The notes: a model not told the origin generated them from the letters alone. A stretch of DNA of 12,373 bases from Clostridia bacterium (GCA_017379815.1 JAFNVK010000057.1:1-12373); one strand, 5' to 3'. Shown: positions 6,013-12,373, counted from the first letter of the stretch. Numbers and translations: made by a program.

Positions 6013-7391
6013 GCCTGGACCTCCTCATAGACGATCTTATTGATCGCGTTGATGTATGCACGGATGCTTGCACCAATGATGTCGGTGGAAATACCGTTGC
6101 CCGAATAAAGCTTGCCGTCAGCCCGGAGCTTGACCAGAGCCGAGCCCATGGCCTCCTTGCCCTCGGTGACCGACTGGATCTGGAAGTCGTCCAGCTCGTA
6201 GCGATGACCGACGATCTGCTCAATGGCGCGGAAGGCGGCGTCGATGGGGCCGTCGCCGATGGAAATGCCCTGCATGGTCTCGCCGTTCTTCTCCATCGTG
6301 ATCTGCGCGGTGGAGGAAATGACGTTGCCGTTGTTGACGACGTAAGCCTTGATCTGATAGGTTGCGGGAACCTGCAGAGCCACGCTCGCGATGACGGCCT
6401 CCAGCTCCTTGGAGCCGACCTGTCTGTTGCGGCTGACGCGGCAGAACTCCTCATAGACCTTTACGCGATCCTCCTCGGAGAGATCGTAGCCAAGCTGCAC
6501 GGCGGCCGCATCCACGGCCTCTCGTCCGTCATTGGCGTCCAGACGGATCTCGGTCTGCTCGGCGGCAGGAGAGAGCACGAGCTTGTCGCTCTTTGCCCCG
6601 TCGATGATCCAGCGGATCTGCTTGACGTTGCGGTGCAGCTCGGTTGCACGGATCGCCGTGCAGAGCTCGTAGGTGTTTCCGCAATTCTTGATCATATCCA
6701 CGAAAGCCTCAAGAGATACCGTCTCGCCAAGCACCGCCGTTTTGACGCCGTCAACGCCTGCACGGACGGCCAGCACGGCCGATGCCGCGGCCATACCGTT
6801 CTTATCGTTGCAGCACACGTACACAGGAACGGGGATGCGCTTGGCGATCTCGCCTGCAAAGGCGGCAAAATCGTCGGGCATCATCTCGGCGGCACTGTCG
6901 CAAAGGGTGATCGAGGTTGCACCTGCACCGATGGCCGCGTCAATAGCCGCCTCAAGCACCTCGCGTTCTGCACGCGTGGCGTCTACGGCGCAAAGCTCCA
7001 CGTCAGAGCAGGACTGCTTAGCCTCGGCCACGCAGGCGGCGATCCACTCGATCATCTTGGGCGCCTTCTTGTGGCAGAGATACTCCATTCCCACGGGAGA
7101 GACGGGCAGCTCGATGCGGATACGGGGATGGGCAGCACCCGAAAGAGCCGCGGCCGCCAGGGCCACGCTTCCCTCTGCCATGCCGGCGCCAACCGAAAGC
7201 ACGCTCCCCTTAACGAAGGAGGACACCGTGCGCACGAGCAGCGAGTCGGTCTTGGCATTTGCGATCTCGGGGAGCTCGATGGCATCCACGTTCAGCTTTT
7301 CCAGCTGACGCGCGATCTCGATCCTCTCCTTGAAGCTGAATGCGCCCTCGCCGCGCAGAAGCGTCGTGTCTGCAATTCTGATCTGTTTCAT
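6009..7391 (-). CDS. LeuA-like protein with degenerate catalytic site and intact regulatory domain
   Basis: A 460-residue homologue of 2-isopropylmalate/homocitrate synthases (HMGL-like TIM barrel, about 1-270) with a C-terminal LeuA allosteric domain (about 335-455: GISIGDGPIDAAFRAIEQI, 375-393; GISTDIIGASIRAYINAINK, 433-452). The catalytic motifs are eroded. The family motif DTTLRDGEQ reads DTTLLRGEG (8-16), losing the catalytic Arg and metal-binding Asp. The HxHND metal motif reads VCCND (192-196), losing both His. The GxGERxGN motif reads VLGETVSL (220-227). Classical isopropylmalate synthase activity is therefore unlikely. It may be a leucine-binding regulatory or structural partner, or may have a new activity. 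The start at 7391 (AAGGAGAGG site, MKQIRIADTTLL) is preferred; a longer frame to 7523 would run into the T-box terminator. It is the first gene after the T-box leader and overlaps the fusion gene by four bases (ATGA). Confidence 0.9.
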   Translation of the reverse strand: MKQIRIADTTLLRGEGAFSFKERIEIARQLEKLNVDAIELPEIANAKTDSLLVRTVSSFVKGSVLSVGAGMAEGSVALAAAALSGAAHPRIRIELPVSPVGMEYLCHKKAPKMIEWIAACVAEAKQSCSDVELCAVDATRAEREVLEAAIDAAIGAGATSITLCDSAAEMMPDDFAAFAGEIAKRIPVPVYVCCNDKNGMAAASAVLAVRAGVDGVKTAVLGETVSLEAFVDMIKNCGNTYELCTAIRATELHRNVKQIRWIIDGAKSDKLVLSPAAEQTEIRLDANDGREAVDAAAVQLGYDLSEEDRVKVYEEFCRVSRNRQVGSKELEAVIASVALQVPATYQIKAYVVNNGNVISSTAQITMEKNGETMQGISIGDGPIDAAFRAIEQIVGHRYELDDFQIQSVTEGKEAMGSALVKLRADGKLYSGNGISTDIIGASIRAYINAINKIVYEEVQA

Positions 7392-7438
7392 GTTACCTCT
7401 CCTTTTCTCTGTGTTCTCGTCGGAGACGGGGAATGCCG

Positions 7439-7723
7439 AAAATAAACAAGCCCCCGGGATCGGCCAATACCGATCCCGGGGACGAAAAAACACTTTCGCG
7501 GTACCACCCCAGTTGCTGAACAAGCAGCCACCTTTTTCCGAATTCCAACAAATTCTCTGCCATGATAACGGGGCAAGCCGTAGACGCTTACTGGACTTCA
7601 GCGTCTCTGCTCCGGAATGAGACTTCCCTTCTCGCTCACGCCGACTCGCACCTTCCGTCGGCTCTCTGGGGTGAGGGGTGAAAAAAGGAATAATTCCTTC
7701 AACGCATTTGGATGTGAATGATG
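7439..7723 (-). ncRNA. T-box riboswitch leader, probably leucine-responsive
   Basis: A tRNA-sensing transcription-attenuation leader. The invariant T-box TGGTACCGCG (7506-7497) lies in GGGGTGGTACCGCG, followed by the terminator at 7452-7481. Upstream are the F-box-like CCGTTATC (7571-7564), a stem III candidate AGACGCT/AGCGTCT (7606-7600 with 7588-7582), and the stem I apex AGAGAGCC with arms GCCGAC/GTCGGC (7662-7657 with 7645-7640) enclosing GGTGCGA. A basal stem GGAAT/ATTCC places the specifier loop at GGGAAGTCTC (7628-7619). The likely specifier is CTC (7621-7619, Leu), one base before the basal stem. TCT (7622-7620, Ser) is the alternative if counted from the GAAC-like GAAG. Leucine is favoured partly because a LeuA-like gene follows. 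The transcript starts near 7723, giving a leader of about 330 bases to the ATG. Uncharged tRNA should allow readthrough. Confidence 0.92.
7441..7481 (-). terminator. Regulated terminator hairpin of the T-box leader
   Basis: A perfect 12-bp GC-rich stem CCCCGGGATCGG / CCGATCCCGGGG (7481-7470 with 7463-7452) with a 6-base loop, followed on the minus strand by the U-rich CTTGTTTATTTT. It sits 15 bases after the T-box sequence, the usual arrangement in which antiterminator formation is mutually exclusive with this stem. The LeuA-like ATG is about 50 bases further downstream. Confidence 0.92.
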
Positions 7724-7729
7724 GAAATG

Positions 7730-7758
7730 ATTATAGCACGCTTTTGCCCTTTTGTCAA
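7730..7758 (-). promoter_or_regulatory. Consensus sigma-A promoter of the T-box operon
   Basis: On the minus strand a perfect TTGACA (7758-7753), a 17-base spacer, and a perfect TATAAT (7735-7730). The start is predicted near 7723. The -35 box lies in the centre of an inverted repeat, GCCCTT-GACAA-AAGGGC (7762-7746), which could be an operator or part of the end of the upstream transcript. An all-consensus core promoter fits control mainly by the attenuator downstream. Confidence 0.9.
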
Positions 7759-7763
7759 GGGCT

Positions 7764-7791
7764 TTTGCCGATTTTTTACGAAAATCGCAAA
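7764..7791 (-). terminator. Weak hairpin at the end of the oxidoreductase operon
   Basis: TTTGC-GATTTT pairs with AAAATC-G-GCAAA (one bulged G, 11 pairs, 5-base loop) about 25 bases after the gamma-subunit stop. On the minus strand it is not followed by a U-tract: the next bases are AGCCCTTGACA, which contain the -35 box of the next operon. Termination is probably inefficient, so readthrough into the T-box leader is possible. Confidence 0.35.
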
Positions 7792-7816
7792 AAATGCGTC
7801 AGGCATTCAGAAGAGC

Positions 7817-8356
7817 TCAGGCCTCGTAATCCGCGCCCAGCTGCATGGCCTTGAGGTTGACCTCAAGCATATCCGCGCGCTTGGCGGAGATGACCTTCTT
7901 CAGTGCGGCCTCGACCTTCTCCACGTCGAACTGACCAAGCTCCTTTAAGATCTTGCCGAGCAGGATCATGTTGGCCAGTGTGGGCGTGCCGTTGTCGCTC
8001 GCCATTTGGGTAGCAGGGATCTTGACCAGCCTTACGTCCGTCCTCTCAATATCTCTTGCGATCAGCGAGGAATCGGCAAAAATGACGCCTCCCGGCACGA
8101 CCGCAGACTCGAAGCGATCCAGAGACGGAAGATTCATGGCCACGAGAACGTCGGGATTGGAAACGATGGGAGAGCCCACGGGCGTGTCGCTGACGATCAC
8201 GCTGCAGCTTGCCGTTCCGCCTCGCATCTCAGGACCGTAGGAAGGAAGCCAGCTGACCTGCTTATCCTCGGTCAGTCCCTTATACGCCATCAGCTTTCCG
8301 ACGAACAGAATGCCCTGCCCGCCGAAGCCGGAGAACAAAAACTTCGTTGTGCTCAT
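7817..8356 (-). CDS. 2-oxoacid:ferredoxin oxidoreductase, gamma subunit
   Basis: The small gamma subunit (179 residues) of a KOR/VOR-type 2-oxoacid:ferredoxin oxidoreductase, the domain that contacts CoA and closes the active site in the four-subunit enzymes. The N-terminal FLFSGFGGQGILFVGKLMA (6-24) carries the diagnostic GxGGQG motif. WLPSYGPEMRGGTASCSVIV (36-55) is the second conserved block, and NMILLGKILKELG lies near the C-terminus. The ATG at 8356 has AGGAGG seven bases upstream and overlaps the beta-subunit stop by four bases (ATGA). It is the last gene of the operon; only a weak hairpin follows. The sequence alone does not separate branched-chain (VOR) from 2-oxoglutarate (KOR) specificity. 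Confidence 0.92.
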   Translation of the reverse strand: MSTTKFLFSGFGGQGILFVGKLMAYKGLTEDKQVSWLPSYGPEMRGGTASCSVIVSDTPVGSPIVSNPDVLVAMNLPSLDRFESAVVPGGVIFADSSLIARDIERTDVRLVKIPATQMASDNGTPTLANMILLGKILKELGQFDVEKVEAALKKVISAKRADMLEVNLKAMQLGADYEA

Positions 8357-9108
8357 TTCTCTGCCTCCTGGCTTGCCGATCTGTCCTTATAAACACCCAA
8401 CGGGTAGTACGGCAGCATCTTTTCGTCGATCCACTCCAGCGCCTGCTTGGGCGTCATGCCCCAGTTGGTGGGGCAGGAGGAAACGACCTCAACCAGCGAA
8501 AAGCCCTTGCCGTCGATCTGATTCTGGAAGGCCTTTTTGATGGCCTTCTTGGCGTTTTTGACGTTTTTGACGTTGTTGACGGTCACGCGCTCAAGATACT
8601 CGGGACCCTCAAGCTCAGAGAGCAGCTCGCAAACGCGGATGGGGTATCCGCAATGCTTGACGTCGCGTCCGTAGGGCGAGGTCTGCGTGACCTGGCCGGG
8701 GAGAGACGTGGGAGCCATCTGTCCGCCCGTCATGCCGTAGATCGCATTGTTGACGAAGATGACCGTAATGTTCTCGTTGCGCGCGGCGGCGTGTACCGTC
8801 TCGGCCATACCGATGGACGCGAGGTCACCGTCACCCTGATAGGTAAAGACCACGTTTTCGGGGTTGGCGCGCTTGACGCCCGTGGCGACGGCAGGAGCGC
8901 GTCCGTGCGCCGCCTCGATCATATCGCAGTTGAAATAGTCGTAGGCCATAACCGAGCAGCCGACCGGTGCGATACCGACCGTCTTGCCCTCGATCCCAAG
9001 CTCATCCATGACCTCAGCCACCAGACGGTGAATGATGCCGTGGGTGCAGCCGGGGCAATAATGCATCGGCAGATCCGCCAATGCGTGAGGCTTCTGAAAA
9101 ACGATCAT
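8353..9108 (-). CDS. 2-oxoacid:ferredoxin oxidoreductase, TPP-binding beta subunit
   Basis: The beta subunit (251 residues) binds thiamine pyrophosphate and one 4Fe-4S cluster and, with the alpha subunit, forms the active site that interconverts a 2-oxoacid plus CoA with acyl-CoA, CO2 and reduced ferredoxin. HYCPGCTHGI (16-25) gives the CxxC cluster ligands C18 and C21, and PVGCS adds C51. The TPP motif starts at GDGDLASIG (92-100) and ends at VNNAIYGMTGGQ (119-130). SLVEVVSSCPTNWG near the C-terminus is typical of the family. The ATG at 9108 is preceded by GGAGG at nine bases and overlaps the alpha-subunit stop by four bases (ATGA), so alpha and beta are translationally coupled. Confidence 0.95.
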   Translation of the reverse strand: MIVFQKPHALADLPMHYCPGCTHGIIHRLVAEVMDELGIEGKTVGIAPVGCSVMAYDYFNCDMIEAAHGRAPAVATGVKRANPENVVFTYQGDGDLASIGMAETVHAAARNENITVIFVNNAIYGMTGGQMAPTSLPGQVTQTSPYGRDVKHCGYPIRVCELLSELEGPEYLERVTVNNVKNVKNAKKAIKKAFQNQIDGKGFSLVEVVSSCPTNWGMTPKQALEWIDEKMLPYYPLGVYKDRSASQEAEK

Positions 9109-10178
9109 GCTTCCTTACCTCCATTCTTTGCAGCCTTAAGGATCGCGTCCAGCACCTGCTCGGGGGACGGGATCATACCGCCCACGCGGTTGCACAGGGT
9201 GACGGGAACGCGGCACTCGGTGGCAAGACGAACGTCCTCGATCATCTGTCCCATGGACAGCTCCACCGAAATGACCTCTTTGACCTGCTCTGCCGCACGG
9301 CGGAAGGGCGCCTTCGGGAAGGGCCAGAGGGTGATGGGACGGATCATGCCCACCTTAATGCCCATGGCTCTTGCCTCGTCGATGGCGTTCTTGGATACGC
9401 GGGCGGCAATACCGAAGGCGGCAATGCAGATCTCTGCATCCTCCATACGGTATTCCTCATACATCGTCTCCTTCTCCTCGATCACGCGGTAGCGGTCGTA
9501 GCGCTCGAAGTTGGTCTCCTCGAGCTTTTCGGGAGAGAGGAAGAGAGAATTGACAACGTTATGCGGACGCTTCATGCCCGTTCCCGTTACGGCCCAAGGC
9601 TTCTCGGGCATGGGGGTCACGGGGAGATCGTCCAGGGCCACGGGCTCCATCATCTGTCCCATGGTTCCGTCGGCCAGGATCATGGCCGTCATGCGATAAG
9701 TATCCGCCAGAGCAAAGCCCTTGACGGTCAGCTCTGCCATCTCCTGCACCGAGGAGGGGGCAAGAACGATCATGCGGAAGTCACCGTGTCCGCCGCCCTT
9801 GGTGGCCTGGAAATAATCCGACTGGCTGGGCTGAATGCCGCCAAGTCCCGGGCCTCCGCGCTGGACGTTGACCACAAGAGAGGGCAGATCCGCTCCGGCG
9901 AGGTAGGAAAGTCCCTCGCTCTTGAGCGAAATTCCGGGGCTGGAGGAGGAGGTCATCACGCGAAGACCTGCGGCCGCAACGCCATAGACCATGTTGATAG
10001 CCGCGATCTCACTCTCAGCCTGCAGAAACACGCCGCCGATCTTGGGCATTCTCTTGGCCATGTAGGCCGCGATCTCGGTCTGGGGGGTAATGGGATAACC
10101 GAAGTAATGACGGCATCCCGCGCGAATGGCCGCCTCTGCGATCGCTTCGTTTCCCTTCATCAAAACCTTATCTGCCAT
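9105..10178 (-). CDS. vorB: 2-oxoacid:ferredoxin oxidoreductase, alpha subunit (VorB-like)
   Basis: The alpha subunit carrying the pyrimidine-binding domain and the domain II fold, about 357 residues. Landmarks are VLMKGNEAIAEAAIRAGC, the family signature YFGYPITPQTEIA, FLQAESEIAAINMVYGVAAAG with the glutamate expected to activate TPP, MTSSSSPGISLKSEGLSYLAG, and VNVQRGGPGLGGIQPSQSDY. The ATG at 10178 is preferred: AAGGTGA precedes it at about nine bases. A GTG at 10187 would add three residues, but its ribosome-binding match is only about three bases away. The gene starts nine bases after the ferredoxin stop and overlaps beta. The subunit order (ferredoxin, alpha, beta, gamma) matches Clostridial loci annotated as 3-methyl-2-oxobutanoate dehydrogenase; 2-oxoglutarate or other 2-oxoacid specificity remains possible. 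Confidence 0.92.
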   Translation of the reverse strand: MADKVLMKGNEAIAEAAIRAGCRHYFGYPITPQTEIAAYMAKRMPKIGGVFLQAESEIAAINMVYGVAAAGLRVMTSSSSPGISLKSEGLSYLAGADLPSLVVNVQRGGPGLGGIQPSQSDYFQATKGGGHGDFRMIVLAPSSVQEMAELTVKGFALADTYRMTAMILADGTMGQMMEPVALDDLPVTPMPEKPWAVTGTGMKRPHNVVNSLFLSPEKLEETNFERYDRYRVIEEKETMYEEYRMEDAEICIAAFGIAARVSKNAIDEARAMGIKVGMIRPITLWPFPKAPFRRAAEQVKEVISVELSMGQMIEDVRLATECRVPVTLCNRVGGMIPSPEQVLDAILKAAKNGGKEA

Positions 10179-10187
10179 ATTCGTCAC

Positions 10188-10394
10188 TCACCTTTCCACT
10201 TCAATGATGCAATCGGGGCACATGGTCGCACAGAAGGCGCAGCCGATGCAGGCCTCCTCGTTGGCGGCCTCCACGGGATGGTGTCCCTTTTGGTTGATCT
10301 TGTCGGGGGAGAGACGAAGAACCTTCTTGGGGCAGGCGTCAACGCAAAGTCCGCAGCCCTTACATTTGTCGGTCTTAAAGGTTAATTTTGCCAT
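10188..10394 (-). CDS. 2x[4Fe-4S] ferredoxin-type delta subunit of the oxidoreductase
   Basis: A 68-residue electron-transfer subunit with two complete cluster motifs, each CxxCxxCxxxC followed by Pro: C11, C14, C17, C21 (CKGCGLCVDACP) and C49, C52, C55, C59 (CIGCAFCATMCP), plus an extra C62. It should pass electrons between the beta-subunit cluster and soluble ferredoxin. The insertion between the motifs (about 27 residues) is longer than in a free clostridial ferredoxin and is usual for KorD/VorD subunits. The ATG at 10394 follows AAGGAG at good spacing. It lies 26 bases after the P-loop ATPase stop and nine bases before the alpha start. Confidence 0.95.
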   Translation of the reverse strand: MAKLTFKTDKCKGCGLCVDACPKKVLRLSPDKINQKGHHPVEAANEEACIGCAFCATMCPDCIIEVER

Positions 10395-10420
10395 ATGTCA
10401 TTCTCCTTTTCTTAGGATCT

Positions 10421-11080
10421 TTAACAAATTTTCTCTTGCAGGTCAAGGGGGAACAGCCCCTCGATCCGCTCCTTGAGCGTCTCGTAAAGAGAGGCGCGCA
10501 CGGTAGTCATGCATACGGGAAGCCCCGATGCACGGCTGACCTCCTCGGCATAATGGAGGGAGGCGAGCACGTCCTCGGCAGAGGTCATCTCGCCGAGATT
10601 GGAATTGTTGACCAGGCCCGTAAAGCGCATTCCGCAAGCGGCCTCGATCTCGCCGAGAACCTCAAGCGTGGAGGGGATGTCCTGCGTCAGCGGACGGTAG
10701 CAGTTGATGACCGCCAGCATCTCGTAGTTCCCTTCCTCACGCAGCGCGGGAGAAATGCGTCCCAGCGCCAGCGCGCCGCGATCGTCGCCGCCAACGTCGA
10801 TGACCGCATAGCGGCCCTTGTCGTCCGTGATGGCGTAAAGATCGGCCGGGAGCGCGGGAATATCCAGATTGGTGTTGGCATACTCCGAGCAGATCAGGCG
10901 AATGCCTGCCGCCTCCAGCTCCTTGCGGCTGTCCTTGGTGCGGAAATAGGGATTGACGATGTCCAGGTCTGCGACCGTGACCTCTTCCCCGCTCCGCCGA
11001 AGATGAAGGGCATAATTGACGGCAATATTGGTCTTGCCGCTACCGTAATGCCCGCAAAAAAGCGTAACCCGTTTCATCAT
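10421..11080 (-). CDS. MinD/CobQ-like P-loop ATPase of unknown role
   Basis: A SIMIBI-class (ParA/MinD/CobQ-like) nucleotide-binding protein of about 219 residues. Walker A is GHYGSGKTN (10-18). VTVADLDIVNPYFRTKDSR carries the switch I-like aspartates, and YAVIDVGGDD is the Walker B-like strand. There are no cysteine motifs or membrane segments. The ATG at 11080 is chosen because AAGG, overlapping the stop of the upstream gene, lies ten bases before it; a TTG at 11089 or the ATG at 11077 are alternatives. The position between an acyl-CoA synthetase and the oxidoreductase subunits suggests a service role, such as assembly, cofactor delivery or allosteric control of the complex. That is inference only. 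Confidence 0.85.
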   Translation of the reverse strand: MMKRVTLFCGHYGSGKTNIAVNYALHLRRSGEEVTVADLDIVNPYFRTKDSRKELEAAGIRLICSEYANTNLDIPALPADLYAITDDKGRYAVIDVGGDDRGALALGRISPALREEGNYEMLAVINCYRPLTQDIPSTLEVLGEIEAACGMRFTGLVNNSNLGEMTSAEDVLASLHYAEEVSRASGLPVCMTTVRASLYETLKERIEGLFPLDLQEKIC

Positions 11081-11092
11081 ATACACCAAGCC

Positions 11093-12373
11093 TTACAGCA
11101 TATTGCGGCGGATCTTGCCGCTGGAGGTCTTGGGAAGCTCGTCGCGGAAGACGACCAGACGCGGATACTTGTAGGGCGCGGTATGCTCCTTGACGTAGCG
11201 CTGGATCTCCTTCTTGAGCTCCTCGGTGGGCTCGGCGTCGGGCGTCAGGACGATGCTCGCCTTGACGATCTGACCGCGCACCTCGTCGGGAGCGGCCGAA
11301 ACGCCGCACTCGAGAACGTAAGGAAGCTCCATGATGACGCTCTCGATCTCAAACGGACCGATGCGGTAGCCCGAGGACTTGATGACGTCGTCCACGCGGC
11401 CGACGTACCAGTAGAAGCCGTCCTCATCACGCCACGCGGTGTCTCCCGTGTGGTAGTAGCCGTCGTGCCATGCCTCGGCGGTCTTTTCGGGATCGTTGTA
11501 GTAGCCAACGGAAAGTCCGCAGGGAGAGCCGTTTTTGAGGCTGACAACGATCTCGCCCGTCTCACCCACGGCCACGGGATTGCCCTCGGCGTCCACCAGC
11601 TCCACGTCGTAGATCGGTGCAGGCTTGCCCATCGAGCCGATCTTATGCGGCGCACCCGTCATGTTTCCGATGATCATGGTGCTCTCGGACTGGCCAAAGC
11701 CCTCGAGGATCTGCAAGCCCGTTGCCTTCTCGAACTGGCGGTAGACCTCGGGGTTGAGTGCCTCGCCCGCCGTGGTCATGTGCTGGACCGAGGAGAAATC
11801 GTACTTGGAAATATCCTCCTTGACCATCATACGCAGCATCGTGGGCGGCGCACAGAAGGTGGTAATCTGATATTTCGCAAACATAGGCAGAATATCGTCT
11901 GCGTGGAAGCGCTCGAAATCGTAAACGAAGGTTGCCGCCTCGCAGAGCCATTGGCCGTACAGCTTGCCCCACATGGACTTGGCCCAACCGGTCTCGGAGA
12001 TGGTGAAATGCAGACCGTCGGGGTCCACATTGTGCCAGTAGCGAGCGGTGTGGAAATGACCCAAGGCGTACTTGTAGTTGTGGGCCGCGATCTTGGGATA
12101 GCCGGTGGTGCCGGAGGTAAAGAACATCAGCATCAGGTCGTCACCGCCGGGGGCATCTTCGGGACGGTTATAGTGGGTGGAGTACAGGGTGTACTCCTCA
12201 TCAAAGCTACGCCAGCCCTCTTTGGTGCCGTTCACAATCAGCTTGTGCCGGAGGGTGGGACACTTTTCAGCGGCGATATCCACCTGGTTAGCCACGTCGC
12301 CGTCGGCGGTACACAGCACCGCCGTGATCCCCGCCGCGTTAAAGCGGTATTCCAGGCCATGCTCCAGCAACTG
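11093..12373 (-). CDS. AMP-binding acyl-CoA synthetase, medium/short-chain type (5' end outside window)
   Basis: An adenylate-forming ligase that activates a carboxylic acid with ATP and CoA. The 426 or so codons present run off the end of the window, so the N-terminal part, probably over 100 residues, is missing. Motifs in order: P-loop FFTSGTTGYPK, GFGQSEST, HTGDTAWRDEDGFYWYVGR, DDVIKSSGYRIGPFEIES and the catalytic lysine near the end in KTSSGKIRRNML. The KSSGYRIGPFEIE form and overall pattern resemble acetyl-CoA synthetase-like and medium-chain (MACS) ligases more than long-chain FadD, and differ from the synthetase half of the fusion protein in this window. Its stop (TAA) is part of the ribosome-binding site for the ATPase, so it heads or precedes this operon. 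A branched short-chain acid such as isobutyrate is a plausible substrate, from context only. Confidence 0.93.
   Translation of the reverse strand, partial: QLLEHGLEYRFNAAGITAVLCTADGDVANQVDIAAEKCPTLRHKLIVNGTKEGWRSFDEEYTLYSTHYNRPEDAPGGDDLMLMFFTSGTTGYPKIAAHNYKYALGHFHTARYWHNVDPDGLHFTISETGWAKSMWGKLYGQWLCEAATFVYDFERFHADDILPMFAKYQITTFCAPPTMLRMMVKEDISKYDFSSVQHMTTAGEALNPEVYRQFEKATGLQILEGFGQSESTMIIGNMTGAPHKIGSMGKPAPIYDVELVDAEGNPVAVGETGEIVVSLKNGSPCGLSVGYYNDPEKTAEAWHDGYYHTGDTAWRDEDGFYWYVGRVDDVIKSSGYRIGPFEIESVIMELPYVLECGVSAAPDEVRGQIVKASIVLTPDAEPTEELKKEIQRYVKEHTAPYKYPRLVVFRDELPKTSSGKIRRNML

Noticed and set aside
3757..6030. 757-residue plus-strand open frame opposite the fusion gene
   Set aside because: It is antisense to a gene with many recognised motifs, has low-complexity His/Arg/Gly/Val-rich composition and no domain, and is explained by GC-rich codon usage on the true strand.
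7392..7523. N-terminal extension of the LeuA-like gene
   Set aside because: The extension would translate the T-box sequence and terminator, and the ATG at 7391 has a proper ribosome-binding site and the family N-terminus.
10179..10187. GTG start for the alpha subunit adding three residues
   Set aside because: The ribosome-binding match is too close to it; the ATG at 10178 has better spacing. The TTG at 11089 for the ATPase is set aside for a similar reason.
9081..10385. 434-residue plus-strand open frame opposite the alpha subunit
   Set aside because: It mirrors the alpha and ferredoxin genes, has His/Gly-rich composition and no recognisable motif; the same applies to plus-strand frames at 527-1387, 2771-3766, 6204-7445 and 8347-9492.
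1..12373. CRISPR arrays, insertion sequences, tRNA or rRNA genes
   Set aside because: No regularly spaced repeats, transposase-like frames, or structural RNA signatures other than the T-box and the possible L19 leader were seen.

Overview
The window looks like chromosomal DNA of a GC-rich anaerobic Clostridia-type Firmicute, possibly an Oscillospirales- or Christensenellales-like gut or rumen organism; I cannot fix the genus. The reasons are a T-box leader, strong sigma-A promoters with 17-base spacers, purine-rich Shine-Dalgarno sites, tightly overlapping genes and a ferredoxin-dependent 2-oxoacid oxidoreductase. I see no mobile elements, tRNA or rRNA genes, or CRISPR arrays.

Positions 1-1380, minus strand: rplS (ribosomal protein L19) has its own promoter, a leader with a 14-bp palindrome at the predicted transcription start, and a hairpin after its stop. 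Upstream of it lies a ThuA-like gene with its own promoter. Positions 1380-2660, plus strand: a divergent promoter drives a THUMP-domain rRNA (guanine-N2) methyltransferase, which ends at a strong hairpin shared with the convergent operon.

Positions 7723-2666, minus strand: a three-gene operon begins at a consensus promoter and a complete T-box leader. Its genes are (i) a LeuA-like protein that has lost the catalytic residues of isopropylmalate synthase but keeps the leucine-type regulatory domain, (ii) an 844-residue fusion of a sugar-isomerase-like TIM barrel to an acyl-CoA synthetase, and (iii) an amidohydrolase-2 family protein. Both junctions overlap (ATGA, TGATG), so the three are probably translated together.

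Positions 12373-7817, minus strand: a second operon encodes an acyl-CoA synthetase (5' end outside the window), a MinD/CobQ-like P-loop ATPase, an 8Fe ferredoxin subunit, and the alpha, beta and gamma subunits of a 2-oxoacid:ferredoxin oxidoreductase of the VOR/KOR type.

Together the two operons suggest branched-chain acid / branched-chain 2-oxoacid metabolism. Acyl-CoA synthetases would activate a short or branched acid. The oxidoreductase would interconvert acyl-CoA and 2-oxoacid. An amino-acid-responsive T-box, plausibly leucine, would control the neighbouring LeuA-like/fusion operon. The enzyme families are well supported; the substrates and the physiological link are inference. The most unusual item is the T-box operon with its catalytically degenerate LeuA homologue and TIM-barrel/acyl-CoA synthetase fusion.
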